Shown here: positions 1-8,319 of the stretch, in pieces
Layout of the letters: each line of letters starts with the position of its first letter
Numbering within the stretch: the first letter of the stretch is position 1
Origin: Rhodopirellula sp. SM50
Lineage (GTDB): Bacteria; Planctomycetota; Planctomycetia; Pirellulales; Pirellulaceae
Direction: 5' to 3'
Length of the DNA stretch: 40,318 bases
Assembly: GCF_002289565.1 (NCBI RefSeq)
Contig: NZ_NTFY01000011.1
Location: 21,203 to 61,520, forward strand
Translations under genes and position numbers: made by a program
The notes under the pieces: generated by a model
Seen by the model: only the letters and a program-made list of their open reading frames with translations
Told to the model about the DNA's origin: nothing
The model's database searches: none

Positions 1-309
1 TTAGCGGAACGGCGCGAGCCGTCCGGTTTTAGCGTGAAAGACCGGAGGGCTCGCGCCCTACCGCTAACAACAGCACTCCGCTTGGCGTCAGACAAAGTGG
101 CATGGGGCGTGCGGCTTGGAATCTCGCAGTGGCAACGGCTCGACTCTCCCCTGAAGGTGTTAGCGGAACGGCGCGAGCCGTCCGGTTTTAGCGTGAAAGA
201 CCGGAGGGCTCGCGCCCTACCGCTAACAACAGCACTCCGCTTGGCGTCAAACTAAGTGGCATGGGGCGTGCGGCTTGGAATCTCGCAGTGGCAACGGCTC
301 GACTCTCCC
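1..309. repeat. Two tandem copies of a 150-bp unit containing a palindrome
   Basis: Positions 1-150 and 160-309 are near-identical direct copies with a period of 159 bp. They differ mainly at three bases around 91-95 versus 250-254. Within each copy, 1-72 and 160-231 form an imperfect inverted repeat: a left arm starting TTAGCGG, a GC-rich core, and a right arm ending ACCGCTAA. The same core palindrome recurs at 24500-24573 and 38490-38563, so it belongs to a dispersed family. Short reading frames crossing it look spurious. Positions 310-426 hold no recognisable feature. Confidence 0.85.
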
Positions 310-426
310 TGCCCGGCAGGGGGCTTTCAAGATGTCTCGTCACCGAGGCCTGGAAGCTGTTCGAGCAGGTGCAGTGGCCGAGGGGAGCGATTATGTTACT
401 CGTTCCCCGTTTACGTCTTCTTGCGA

Positions 427-1356
427 GTGAGTCCCTTGAAATCAATCATCGCGTTTGGATTGCTGATCACGTCAGCCTTCTCGTTTGGCCTGGCACACGC
501 CGAGACGAAAAAAATTGTGTTGGTCGCGGGCAAGCCGTCCCACCCGCCCCGGATGCACGAGTTCAACGCCGGGGTGCAACTGATGGCGAAATGCTTGTCG
601 GGCGTGCCGGAGGTGGACGTCCAGTTTGTGCTCAACGGCTGGCCCCAGGACGAAACGGTGTTTGATGATGCCGATGCCGTGGTGTTCTTCATGGACGGCG
701 GCGGCAAGCACGAAATCGTCCAGCAGGAGGGTCGCCGATTGAAATTGATCGACGATTGGGCCAAGCGCGGCGTGGGGCTGGGGTTCATGCATTACGGGGT
801 GGAAGTCCTGGCCGATCAAGCCGGCAACGAATTGAAACGTTGGATCGGAGGCCATTACGAGCACCTGTTTTCGTGCAACCCGATTTGGCAACCGGCGTTT
901 GAGTCCTTTCCCGAACATCCGGTGACGCGGGGCGTTCAGCCATTCGAGATCAAGGACGAATGGTATTTCAACATGCGGTTCGTGGCCGACATCGTCGGGA
1001 ACCGATCCGATGAGCCGGCCGGAATCAAGTTCGTCCCGATTCTGGTCGCGGTGCCCTCGGCGGACGTCCGCGACGGCCCCTATGTCTATCCGAGAGGCCC
1101 GTACCCGCACATCCAAGCGTCCGAGGGCCGCGCCGAAGCGATGATGTGGACGGTCGAGCGAGAAGACGGCGGCCGGGGATTCGGCTTCACCGGCGGTCAC
1201 TTTCATGACAACTGGGGCAACGACAACTTCCGCAAAGTCGTGCTCAACGGCCTGCTCTGGATCGCCCAGGCCGAGGTGCCCGAAGGCGGCGTTGAGTCCT
1301 CGGTGACGAAAAACGATCTGGATGCCAATCTGGATCCCAAACGCGCCAGGAAGTGA
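427..1356 (+). CDS. Secreted ThuA-domain protein
   Basis: The sequence resembles the ThuA (trehalose-utilisation-like, class I glutamine amidotransferase fold) family common in planctomycetes. Members are usually exported and linked by context to carbohydrate breakdown, but their reaction is poorly defined. An N-terminal signal peptide (hydrophobic stretch IIAFGLLITSAF, then an AHA cleavage site before ETKK) precedes a beta strand KIVLVAGKPSH. The fold continues with VVFFMDGGGKHE, the segment GLGFMHYGVEV at the place where glutaminases carry the nucleophile elbow (no Cys here), and GRGFGFTGGHFHDNW near the end. The frame is open further upstream but would read through the repeat and give an implausible N-terminus. 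GTG at 427 was chosen; TTG at 421 or 436 are also possible. No clear ribosome-binding site decides between them. About 309 residues. Confidence 0.8.
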   Translation: MSPLKSIIAFGLLITSAFSFGLAHAETKKIVLVAGKPSHPPRMHEFNAGVQLMAKCLSGVPEVDVQFVLNGWPQDETVFDDADAVVFFMDGGGKHEIVQQEGRRLKLIDDWAKRGVGLGFMHYGVEVLADQAGNELKRWIGGHYEHLFSCNPIWQPAFESFPEHPVTRGVQPFEIKDEWYFNMRFVADIVGNRSDEPAGIKFVPILVAVPSADVRDGPYVYPRGPYPHIQASEGRAEAMMWTVEREDGGRGFGFTGGHFHDNWGNDNFRKVVLNGLLWIAQAEVPEGGVESSVTKNDLDANLDPKRARK

Positions 1357-1455
1357 TCGTCACACGTTTACAACTACAACGGGTTGTTGATGCCACGCGC
1401 CGGGACGGTCGATTCCCACTCTTAAGATCCGACACGACGTTTTTCTACCCGTTTC

Positions 1456-1665
1456 TCAATTCCCCGAGTCCAACTCCTGTTCTGTTGCCTTGCTCGGCTT
1501 CGGTCGTGGCAGCTCCAGGACTTCTTCGCCGTCGGTCAGGGAGGAGGGGCAAACCTCTTGTTCATGGCACTGGCGGCACACGACCTTGATCGCGTCTTGG
1601 CTGGCGATGTGAAGGTCGTGTTTTTCGCAAAGGGCAAACAGTTCTTGCAGGTGTTCGCAGGGCAT
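1456..1665 (-). CDS. Small Cys-rich protein of unknown function
   Basis: A 69-residue frame from the ATG at 1665; an in-frame ATG at 1713 would add 16 residues. I do not recognise the family. Five cysteines lie in the first half, in PCEH, LCEKH and VVCRQCHEQEVC. The VCRQCHEQEVC cluster has a CxxC plus another Cys and His, suggesting metal binding such as zinc. The C-terminal third is charged and probably disordered. No signal peptide is seen, so it is presumably cytoplasmic. It lies 141 bp downstream of another minus-strand gene and converges with the ThuA gene. It could be spurious, but the ordered Cys/His pattern argues for a real gene. Confidence 0.55.
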   Translation of the reverse strand: MPCEHLQELFALCEKHDLHIASQDAIKVVCRQCHEQEVCPSSLTDGEEVLELPRPKPSKATEQELDSGN

Positions 1666-1754
1666 GACATTCGTCCGAGTGGAGTGATGCGAAAACAGAG
1701 TGTGATCGGGCACCCTTCATCTTCGCCCTGTCGGCGGCCCGACGCAATGTGCCC

Positions 1755-1791
1755 TGCCCCGGCGATCGAATCATGCCCCGGCGATCGAATC
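1755..1791. repeat. Two copies of an 18-bp direct repeat
   Basis: The 18-mer TGCCCCGGCGATCGAATC occurs at 1755-1772 and 1774-1791, separated by one base. It lies just after the stop of the 1807-3162 minus-strand gene. It has no evident hairpin or T-run. Confidence 0.8.
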
Positions 1792-1806
1792 GGGCAGATC
1801 GACCCA

Positions 1807-3162
1807 TCAGCGCGCTTCGTCTTGGTCGCTCGGATGCAGTTCCTCGCGTTTGATCCAGCCCGTCCAGAGCTTGAGATTGCCGATCTGGCAGCATTCCAGC
1901 TTGACCCACTGCACCGAATCTTGCGTGGCCGAGGCGATGATTATCAAGCCTGCCGAGGGTGGTGCCCGTCGCATCTGACGCATGCCCGAGAGTGGGTTGG
2001 AGGGATGGAATTGGGAGACGGAAAAGGTTCGCCCTTTCTTTCCCACGACGAAGTCCGCCGTCTCCGGGAGCTTCGGGTTGCCCGCGGGGGGCATCTCGTC
2101 GCTCTTGCCTGAGGAAGGTTTCGTTGATGGAGTGAAAAAGAAGGCTGACTCATCGAAGCTGTCTTTGGCGGGTTGGCCGGCGGTGTCTTCCAGCGGAAAC
2201 AGAATTGATTTTTCCCCTCGGATGGTTCGCAAGCCTGAGGACCGGACGGCTTTCCCGAACAGATTTGCGTTTTGGTGTCCGAAGCGTTTGTCGCTTTGAT
2301 TGACGTGCACGACCATCGAGACGTCGATCGTGTCGTCGATCTCAGCGACGTCGAACCCGAGATCGAGTGCCGCCATTTCTCGTTGTTTGGCTTTCATCGA
2401 CCGCCGCCAGCGATCGGCGTCGACGCAAAACGTTCTGGGGGATCGCCACCGCGCGACCGTCGACTTTTCGGAAAAGTAGTCCAGGCTGTAGACGGCCGAG
2501 CTGCCGACTTCGCGATAGCTCCGTGAGAGGTTGACCATCAACGAGGCACTGTCGGGCAGATCCGTCGCCAGGGAGATCGTCAGAGTGTCGTCCAAGCGGC
2601 TGGCCTGGATCTCGAAGCGATCGCAGATGATCAGCGACGGATCGTTGACACGCGACAGGGGCGGCATGATGCCGCGGGGTCGGGGGCGGTCGTCCGGGAA
2701 CGGGGGGCTGGGGTGCTGTTCTTCCAACCGTGATTGTTCCTGGACGTATTGAAAGAGCGCCTCGGCGGTTCGAAGGTCGGCGTCGAATTGATCGCTTTGC
2801 AGGTAGCTTTCAAGGTTGCCTTGTCCTCGCAGTGCCGTTGCCAGCACGTCGCGATCATAGCGGCCCAGGATGACGTAGGCGTCTTTGGCTTGCTCGATCA
2901 AATCCGGTAGATCATCGAACGTCAGGATGGGGTTGCGCCGAATCATTCCGTCGGTCTGGACCAGCATGCGTTGTGCTTGCAGTCCATCGCCGAGTGTTCG
3001 GGCGACGTCGGCGGGGATCCGGACCTGGGACGTCGAGGCGACAAGAGAGGGCTCGATGCCGGACTCGCGTCCGGAATGCGAGCCCGCGGGTTGTTCGACC
3101 TGTCCGATCGCGAAGACCAGGGTGATCGCTAGAATCGCGACCGCGAGCACAACGTACTTCAT
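1807..3162 (-). CDS. Exported or membrane-anchored protein of unknown function
   Basis: A 451-residue protein from ATG 3162. Residues 1-20 (MKYVVLAVAILAITLVFAIG) form a signal peptide or single membrane anchor, so the rest is probably outside the cytoplasm. The next 130 residues look helical and charged. A Pro-rich stretch (HPSPPFPDDRPRPRG) follows at about 150-165. The middle contains beta-rich segments such as LTISLATDLPDSASLMVNLSRSY in pieces, and the last 40 residues (WVKLECCQ ... WTGWIKREEL) resemble a small beta barrel or SH3-like end. I cannot assign a family. It is divergent from the oxidoreductase gene, with about 240 bp between the starts. Confidence 0.75.
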   Translation of the reverse strand: MKYVVLAVAILAITLVFAIGQVEQPAGSHSGRESGIEPSLVASTSQVRIPADVARTLGDGLQAQRMLVQTDGMIRRNPILTFDDLPDLIEQAKDAYVILGRYDRDVLATALRGQGNLESYLQSDQFDADLRTAEALFQYVQEQSRLEEQHPSPPFPDDRPRPRGIMPPLSRVNDPSLIICDRFEIQASRLDDTLTISLATDLPDSASLMVNLSRSYREVGSSAVYSLDYFSEKSTVARWRSPRTFCVDADRWRRSMKAKQREMAALDLGFDVAEIDDTIDVSMVVHVNQSDKRFGHQNANLFGKAVRSSGLRTIRGEKSILFPLEDTAGQPAKDSFDESAFFFTPSTKPSSGKSDEMPPAGNPKLPETADFVVGKKGRTFSVSQFHPSNPLSGMRQMRRAPPSAGLIIIASATQDSVQWVKLECCQIGNLKLWTGWIKREELHPSDQDEAR

Positions 3163-3388
3163 GATGAATTCTCGGAATTTTCGGCTCGTTTGTTAGGAGG
3201 GGTTCACAAACATAGATCACACCTTCCCGGCGGGGGGCAGGAGATTGAGCGATGCTGTCGCAGACTTGGCGCCAGCGGTTTTGAAGTGGCTCGAATTCCG
3301 CCCGCTGCGCTCGAATTCCCCTCACGCTTAGTCCCGCGACCGGCCCAGCGGTGATAAGATTTGGGTTTGGCAAACGCAGATTTCGTTC

Positions 3389-3393
3389 GAGGA
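3389..3393 (+). promoter_or_regulatory. Ribosome-binding site that sets the oxidoreductase start
   Basis: GAGGA lies 9 bases before GTG 3403. The upstream in-frame TTG at 3361 has no such site, so 3403 is preferred as the start. Confidence 0.6.
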
Positions 3394-3402
3394 TTAAACG
3401 CA

Positions 3403-5583
3403 GTGAAAGTTGGCAGTGGTGGTGGATTCCGGGCGATCTGGTATACGTTCAAAAAGGGGCGTGAGGCGGGGGGCGTTTGGAAGCTGTTCAAAGCCATGCG
3501 GACCCGCAACAGTTGCAAGACCTGCGCCGTCGGGATGGGCGGTCAACAAGGCGGCATGGTCAATGAACTCGGCCATTCCTTTGAGGTTTGCAAGAAAAGC
3601 CTGCAGGCCATGGTCGCCGACATGCAGCCGGGCATCGATCCGAATTTTTGGAAACAGAATTCGATCGAGCAACTGAAACAGCTCTCGCCGCGCGAGCTCG
3701 AATCGCTGGGCCGATTGATCCATCCGCTCCGCTATCGTCAGGGCCAGTCGCATTACGAGGTCATCACGTGGAAGGAGGCTTTCGAAAGCATTGCGGCAAA
3801 GCTTTCGGCGACCGCGGCCGATGAGACGTTTTGGTATTTCAGCGGCCGCAGCAGCAACGAAGCCGGTTTTTTGCTGCAGTTGTTGGCCAGGGTTTACGGC
3901 ACCAACAACGTCAACAATTGCAGCTACTACTGTCACCAGGCCAGCGGGGTCGGGTTGCAGAGTAGCGTCGGCAGCGGCACGGCAACGATCGTCTTGGACG
4001 ACCTGGAAAAAGCCGACACGGTGTTTCTGATCGGTGGGAATCCGGCCAGCAATCATCCGCGTTTGATGACCAGTTTGATGCGGGTGCGTCGTGCCGGTGG
4101 CAAAGTCATTGTGATCAATCCCGTCCGCGAGACGGGGCTGATCAATTTTCGGATCCCCAGCGATCCGATTTCGCTGTTGGCGGGCACCAAGATCGCCAGT
4201 CACTATGTTCAGCCGCACATCGGCGGTGACCTGGCGCTGTTGTGGGGGCTGGCCAAAGCGACGAAGTCTTTGGGTGCGATCGACAACGCGTTCTTGACCG
4301 AGCACACCAGCGGGTCCGAGGAGTGGTTGGCGGCGGTCGACGATTTGACGTGGCAAGAGATCGAAACCAAGTCCGGCGTCGCTCGCAGCGAGATCGAATC
4401 GATCGCCGAACTTTACGCCGCGTCGAAAAAGTGTGTCTTCGCCTGGACGATGGGCATCACTCATCATGCCCACGGCGTCGACAATGTTCAGGCAATCGCC
4501 AATCTGGCGTTCGCCCGAGGGATGGTGGGACGTCCGGGGTGTGGGCTGATGCCGATCCGCGGCCACAGCAACGTGCAAGGCATCGGTTCGATGGGAGTGA
4601 CGCCGAAGCTGAAGGATCAGATCTTTACCGCACTGAAAGACAAATTCGGGGTCCAGTTGCCCGAGACACCGGGCAAAGACACGCTGGCATGCATGGAGGC
4701 CGCCGCGAGCGGCGAGATCAAAGTCGGCTTCTGCTTGGGCGGCAATTTGTACGGATCCAATCCCGATTCCACGTTCGCCGATCATGCGCTCTCGAGTCTG
4801 GAGATGAACGTGATGGTGAACACGACCATGAATACCGGCCATGCCCATGGTCTGGCGAAAGAAACGATCGTCTTGCCGGTGTTGGCGCGTGACGAAGAAC
4901 CGGCGCCGACGACACAGGAGTCGATGTTCAACTTTGTGCGTCTGAGCGACGGCGGACCGGCTCGGTTGCCCGGACCTCGCAGCGAGGTGTCGGTGATCGC
5001 CGCGATCGGTAAAGCCGTGGTGCCTGACGTGCCCGGCGTGGACTGGGATGACTTGGCCAATCCCTCGACCATTCGCAAGTGGATCGGCGCGGTGGTTCCC
5101 GGTTACGGCAAGATCGCCGAGATCGATCAGACCAAACAGGAATTTCAGATCGATGGTCGCACCTTTCACGATCCGAAATTTGGAACCGCCGACGGCCGCG
5201 GCGTGCTGCATTGCCATCGACTGCCGGATCTCAAGGGCACCGAGAACAATCATCTGCGATTGATGACCGTACGCAGCGAAGGGCAATTCAATACGGTTGT
5301 CTATGAAGAAGAGGATCTGTATCGCAATCAGGAACGTCGCGATTTGATCTTAATTCACCCGGACGACCTGAAACGATTTGGTCTGGAAAACGACCAACGC
5401 GTCACCGTCAAAAGCGAAACCGGGGCGATGAGCGGCATTCTGGCACGATCGTACGATTCCATTCGCAGCGGGAATGCGTTGATGTATTATCCCGAATCCA
5501 ACGTGCTGGTTGCCCGGCATGCCGATCCGCAGAGCAGGACGCCGGCCTTCAAGGGCGTCGTCGTCGAACTGATCGCTGAATGA
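3403..5583 (+). CDS. FdhF/YdeP-family molybdopterin oxidoreductase
   Basis: A 726-residue member of the molybdopterin oxidoreductase superfamily, closest in architecture to the formate-dehydrogenase-like YdeP branch, whose substrate is generally unknown. The N-terminus carries RNSCKTCAVGMGG with Cys38 and Cys41, then Cys63 in EVCKKS. These are candidate Fe-S ligands. Cys177 in YYCHQASGVGL is at the place of the Mo-ligating Cys/Sec. Typical cofactor-binding segments follow: VFLIGGNPASNHP, GGKVIVINP, MGITHHAHGV and GRPGCGLMPIRGHSNVQG. The C-terminal molydop-binding domain includes LRLMTVRSEGQFNT and LILIHPDDLKRFGL. No Tat signal is seen, so it is predicted cytoplasmic. No FdhD-like sulfurtransferase or electron-transfer subunit is encoded nearby. 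The start is GTG 3403, supported by a Shine-Dalgarno site. Confidence 0.9.
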   Translation: MKVGSGGGFRAIWYTFKKGREAGGVWKLFKAMRTRNSCKTCAVGMGGQQGGMVNELGHSFEVCKKSLQAMVADMQPGIDPNFWKQNSIEQLKQLSPRELESLGRLIHPLRYRQGQSHYEVITWKEAFESIAAKLSATAADETFWYFSGRSSNEAGFLLQLLARVYGTNNVNNCSYYCHQASGVGLQSSVGSGTATIVLDDLEKADTVFLIGGNPASNHPRLMTSLMRVRRAGGKVIVINPVRETGLINFRIPSDPISLLAGTKIASHYVQPHIGGDLALLWGLAKATKSLGAIDNAFLTEHTSGSEEWLAAVDDLTWQEIETKSGVARSEIESIAELYAASKKCVFAWTMGITHHAHGVDNVQAIANLAFARGMVGRPGCGLMPIRGHSNVQGIGSMGVTPKLKDQIFTALKDKFGVQLPETPGKDTLACMEAAASGEIKVGFCLGGNLYGSNPDSTFADHALSSLEMNVMVNTTMNTGHAHGLAKETIVLPVLARDEEPAPTTQESMFNFVRLSDGGPARLPGPRSEVSVIAAIGKAVVPDVPGVDWDDLANPSTIRKWIGAVVPGYGKIAEIDQTKQEFQIDGRTFHDPKFGTADGRGVLHCHRLPDLKGTENNHLRLMTVRSEGQFNTVVYEEEDLYRNQERRDLILIHPDDLKRFGLENDQRVTVKSETGAMSGILARSYDSIRSGNALMYYPESNVLVARHADPQSRTPAFKGVVVELIAE

Positions 5584-5622
5584 CGATGCCGAATCCTGAC
5601 CACGCCGTCCGGTTCCGGCGGA

Positions 5623-5652
5623 TTTGCGCCGCCGCGGCGTGCGAGTTACAAT
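5623..5652 (+). promoter_or_regulatory. Possible promoter for the sulfatase operon
   Basis: TACAAT at 5647-5652 is a good -10-like hexamer. The best -35 candidate, TTTGCG at 5623-5628 with an 18-bp spacer, is weak. It lies about 50 bases before ATG 5704. Confidence 0.25.
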
Positions 5653-5703
5653 AACAACCTTGTCCTCGATTCCTGCCCCCCACTACCTGCTTACCTTCAC
5701 ATC

Positions 5704-7065
5704 ATGGCTCACCGACTTCGGCTTTTCCTCTCGGTCGTTTTGTTCAGCGCGCTGTTTGTTCCATTCGGCTCGGCCGCTCCGCCCAACATCGTCCTGCTGC
5801 TCAGTGACGACATGGCGTGGACGGACTATGGGTTCATGGGCCATCCGGACATCGAGACGCCGAACTTGGACAAGCTGGCATCCGAAGCTGCGGTGTTCCC
5901 ACGCGGCTATGTGCCGACCGGACTGTGTCGACCCTCATTGGCGACGTTGTTGACGGGCCATTACGCGTCCACCCATGGAGTGACCGGCAACGATCCGTCA
6001 CCCAAGTACGCTGCCCGTGATTCGGAGTTGTTTAACCAGCGGCGGGCTCAATTGATCTCGTATTTGGATCGATTTGAAACCGTCCCCGAAGCGCTCGGCA
6101 AACGCGGCTACCTGAGTCACCAGAGTGGCAAGTTGTGGGAGGGCAGTTATCAAAATGCCGGTTTCACCCACGGCATGACACGCGGATTCCCGCAGCCCGG
6201 CGGACGTCACGGTGACGACGGATTGAAAATTGGACGCAACGGCATCGAGCCGATCAATGAGTTTTTGGATCTAGCGGTAGAGGAGAACAAACCGTTCTAT
6301 CTGTGGTACGCCCCTTTCATGCCGCACACTCCCCACACGCCTCCCCAGCGGTTGTTGGACAAGTATCGCGACGGGCGGCCGATCACGATTGCCAAGTACT
6401 ATGCGATGTGTGAGTGGTTTGACGAAACCTGTGGCCAATTGATGGAGTCGCTTGAACAACGTGGGCTGGCCGAAAACACATTGATCGTTTATTTGACCGA
6501 CAACGGTTGGATCCAAAATCCAGAGAAAAACGGGTACGCACCGCGGAGCAAGCAAACGCCTTATGAAGGCGGAGTGAGAACGCCGATCTTTTATTGGATG
6601 CCGGGCAAGATCAAGGCCGTCACGCGACCCGAATTGGTCAGCAGCATCGATATCTACCCGACGATGTTGGCCGCCGCCGGGGCTCCCCTGCCCGATGATC
6701 GCCCCGGATTGAACCTGTTGCCCCATTTGACCAGCGGCGACGCGATCCCCCGCGACACCATCTTCGGCGAGGGATTCGCGCACGACATCGCGGACATCGA
6801 AGACCCCGAAGCGACGTTGCTCTACCGCTGGTGTATCGAGGGCAAGTGGAAATTGCTGCTGACCTATGACGGGGAAGTCAATCGCTATCAATCGACTCAC
6901 CCCAGAGACGAGAAAGGGCCGCAGCTATTCGATCTGATCGCAGACCCCGCCGAAAACAACAACCTGGCCAAAGAAAACCCCGAAGTGGTTGCCCGATTGG
7001 CGCAGAAAATCAAGAATTGGTATCCCGTCAAACGAGCCCAAACCATCACCACGCCCTCCCCATGA
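5704..7065 (+). CDS. Secreted sulfatase with an atypical active-site motif
   Basis: A type I (alkaline-phosphatase-fold) sulfatase of 453 residues that would hydrolyse sulfate esters, in planctomycetes typically on marine polysaccharides. Residues 1-24 form a signal peptide ending FGSA before APPNIVLLLSDD. Asp35-Asp36 are metal ligands of the fold. The signature segment is LCRPSLATLLTG with Cys75 as the residue normally oxidised to formylglycine. The motif reads C-R-P-S-L, so the Arg of the classical CxPxR is Leu. YLTDNGW supplies further metal ligands and TPYEGGVRTP is the conserved late motif. Its stop overlaps the next start (ATGA at 7062-7065), indicating translational coupling with the thioredoxin-fold gene. 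The frame looks intact; substrate unknown. Confidence 0.9.
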   Translation: MAHRLRLFLSVVLFSALFVPFGSAAPPNIVLLLSDDMAWTDYGFMGHPDIETPNLDKLASEAAVFPRGYVPTGLCRPSLATLLTGHYASTHGVTGNDPSPKYAARDSELFNQRRAQLISYLDRFETVPEALGKRGYLSHQSGKLWEGSYQNAGFTHGMTRGFPQPGGRHGDDGLKIGRNGIEPINEFLDLAVEENKPFYLWYAPFMPHTPHTPPQRLLDKYRDGRPITIAKYYAMCEWFDETCGQLMESLEQRGLAENTLIVYLTDNGWIQNPEKNGYAPRSKQTPYEGGVRTPIFYWMPGKIKAVTRPELVSSIDIYPTMLAAAGAPLPDDRPGLNLLPHLTSGDAIPRDTIFGEGFAHDIADIEDPEATLLYRWCIEGKWKLLLTYDGEVNRYQSTHPRDEKGPQLFDLIADPAENNNLAKENPEVVARLAQKIKNWYPVKRAQTITTPSP

Positions 7066-7688
7066 TCCGATCCAGGCATTTCGCTTCGACAACCGTCCTG
7101 ATGCTGGTTTGCCTGGCGGCGACCGCTGCGTCGGCCGGCAAGTACAACACGGTTCTGGACATCGGCGAGACCGCTCCGGCGTGGAGCGAGTTGCCGGGGA
7201 CGGACGACCGTGTGCACTCTCTCAAGACGCTTGACCAGAAGAAGGTCGTCGTGGTGGCGTTCACGTGCAATTCCTGTCCCTATGCGGTCGATGCCGAAGA
7301 CCGCTTGAATGCGTTGGTCGATCGTTTTGAGGGCAAGTCAGTCGCCGTGGTCGCGATCAACGTCAACAAGGTCGAAGAAGATCGGATGCCGGCGATGAAG
7401 CAGCGGGCCAAGGAGAAGGGTTTCAAGTTTGCATACTTGTGGGACGAGTCACAACAGATTGCCAAAGATTACGGCGCAAAGTACACACCGGAGTTCTATG
7501 TGTTGGACGAGGATCGCAAAGTCGTCTACATGGGAGCAATGGATGACAGCCCCACCGGCGACGAGGTGACAAAGACCTACCTCATCGATGCCATCGAAGC
7601 CACCCTGGCCGGTCGAGAGGTCCAGGTCACCGAGACGGTTCCGATCGGTTGCCGCATTCGGATCGAGCGGCAACGGCGAACGCGGTGA
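7062..7688 (+). CDS. Exported thioredoxin-like (redoxin/AhpC-TSA fold) protein
   Basis: A 208-residue thioredoxin-fold protein. The signal peptide is residues 1-25 (ending TAASA before GKYNT). The redoxin domain starts at IGETAPAWSELPG, and the strand KKVVVVAFTCNSCPYA holds the CxxC pair Cys69 and Cys72. A cis-Pro region follows at KYTPEFYVLD. A third Cys near the C-terminus (PIGCRI) is also found in related planctomycete proteins as far as I recall. It probably acts in extracytoplasmic thiol-disulfide or peroxide chemistry. The ATG is inside the sulfatase stop (ATGA) and its own stop overlaps the next GTG, so the three genes are likely one operon. The natural partner is unknown. Confidence 0.85.
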   Translation: MIRSRHFASTTVLMLVCLAATAASAGKYNTVLDIGETAPAWSELPGTDDRVHSLKTLDQKKVVVVAFTCNSCPYAVDAEDRLNALVDRFEGKSVAVVAINVNKVEEDRMPAMKQRAKEKGFKFAYLWDESQQIAKDYGAKYTPEFYVLDEDRKVVYMGAMDDSPTGDEVTKTYLIDAIEATLAGREVQVTETVPIGCRIRIERQRRTR

Positions 7689-8035
7689 AGAAACCTCTCC
7701 GGCCAGTCGCTCAAGCGAATCCTCGACACACCCGGTTCCGATCGACCTCGCGACCGAGTGGCGGTGTTTGGGCAGTGTTGGGAGGCCTGGGCGGCGCCTT
7801 GTGCTTCGCGTTCTTTACGACGTTGTTGCTGCTCGTCAACGGCACCGCCACCTTGGTCCTGTTCGGCGCCTTGGTCGACTCCGACCCGTCGTGGGCGGAT
7901 CGCAAAGGGGTGATGCAGTTCGGGCTCTTTGCGCTGCCGTTGGCCATGCTCGTGGTGGAATGGTTGATCTGGGACGTCTTGTGCGGCTTGTTGTGGCGCG
8001 AATCATCCCGTGGTGATCGATGGGATTCGACCTGA
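7685..8035 (+). CDS. Small two-helix membrane protein
   Basis: A 116-residue protein starting at GTG 7685, which overlaps the TGA of the upstream gene (GTGA). A basic, Pro-rich N-terminal tail of about 30 residues precedes two hydrophobic segments, VLGGLGGALCFAFFTTLLLLV and FGLFALPLAMLVVEWLIWDVL, joined by a short polar loop (DSDPSWADRKG). It is predicted to be an inner-membrane protein with both ends on one side. I recognise no family. An earlier in-frame start at 7649 would overlap the redoxin gene by 40 bases and is less likely. The overlap with the coding unit upstream and clean hydrophobic pattern support a real gene. Confidence 0.65.
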   Translation: MKKPLRPVAQANPRHTRFRSTSRPSGGVWAVLGGLGGALCFAFFTTLLLLVNGTATLVLFGALVDSDPSWADRKGVMQFGLFALPLAMLVVEWLIWDVLCGLLWRESSRGDRWDST

Positions 8036-8091
8036 TCCGGCATCCTGAGAGAGGCATTCGGATGCGGCCGATCCGTTGATCATGGGCGAAG

Positions 8092-8223
8092 GGGGGCAAG
8101 ACGATGGGGGCAAGACGATGGGGGCAAGACGATGGGGGCAAGACGATGGGGGCAAGACGATGGGGGCAAGACGATGGGGGCAAGACGATGGGGGTGGCAG
8201 AATGATGGGGGTGGCAGAATGAT
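8092..8223. repeat. Seven 14-bp tandem repeats followed by two 17-bp repeats
   Basis: The unit GGGGGCAAGACGAT is repeated exactly seven times from 8092 to 8189, then GGGGGTGGCAGAATGAT twice (8190-8206, 8207-8223). A partly complementary segment, TTTTGCCCCCATCGTTTTG, lies at 8255-8273, so the array could fold back on itself. From 8281 to about 8325 there are short microrepeats of CTGCTAA and CCCTACT that run into the stop codon of the exporter gene. The array is in the convergent space between a plus- and a minus-strand gene. Confidence 0.9.
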
Positions 8224-8319
8224 GGGGTGGTGATTGATCGAGAACAGGACATTGTTTTGCCCCCATCGTTTTGCCCCTTACTGCCAACTGCTAACTGCTA
8301 ACTGCTAACTCCCTACTCC

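Noticed and set aside
3394..5286. Long open frame (630 codons) on the minus strand
   Set aside because: It lies fully antisense to the molybdopterin oxidoreductase, is His/Arg/Gln-rich without domains, and is a by-product of high GC.
8092..8223. CRISPR array
   Set aside because: Units are 14-17 bp and directly adjoining, with no unique spacers and no cas genes.
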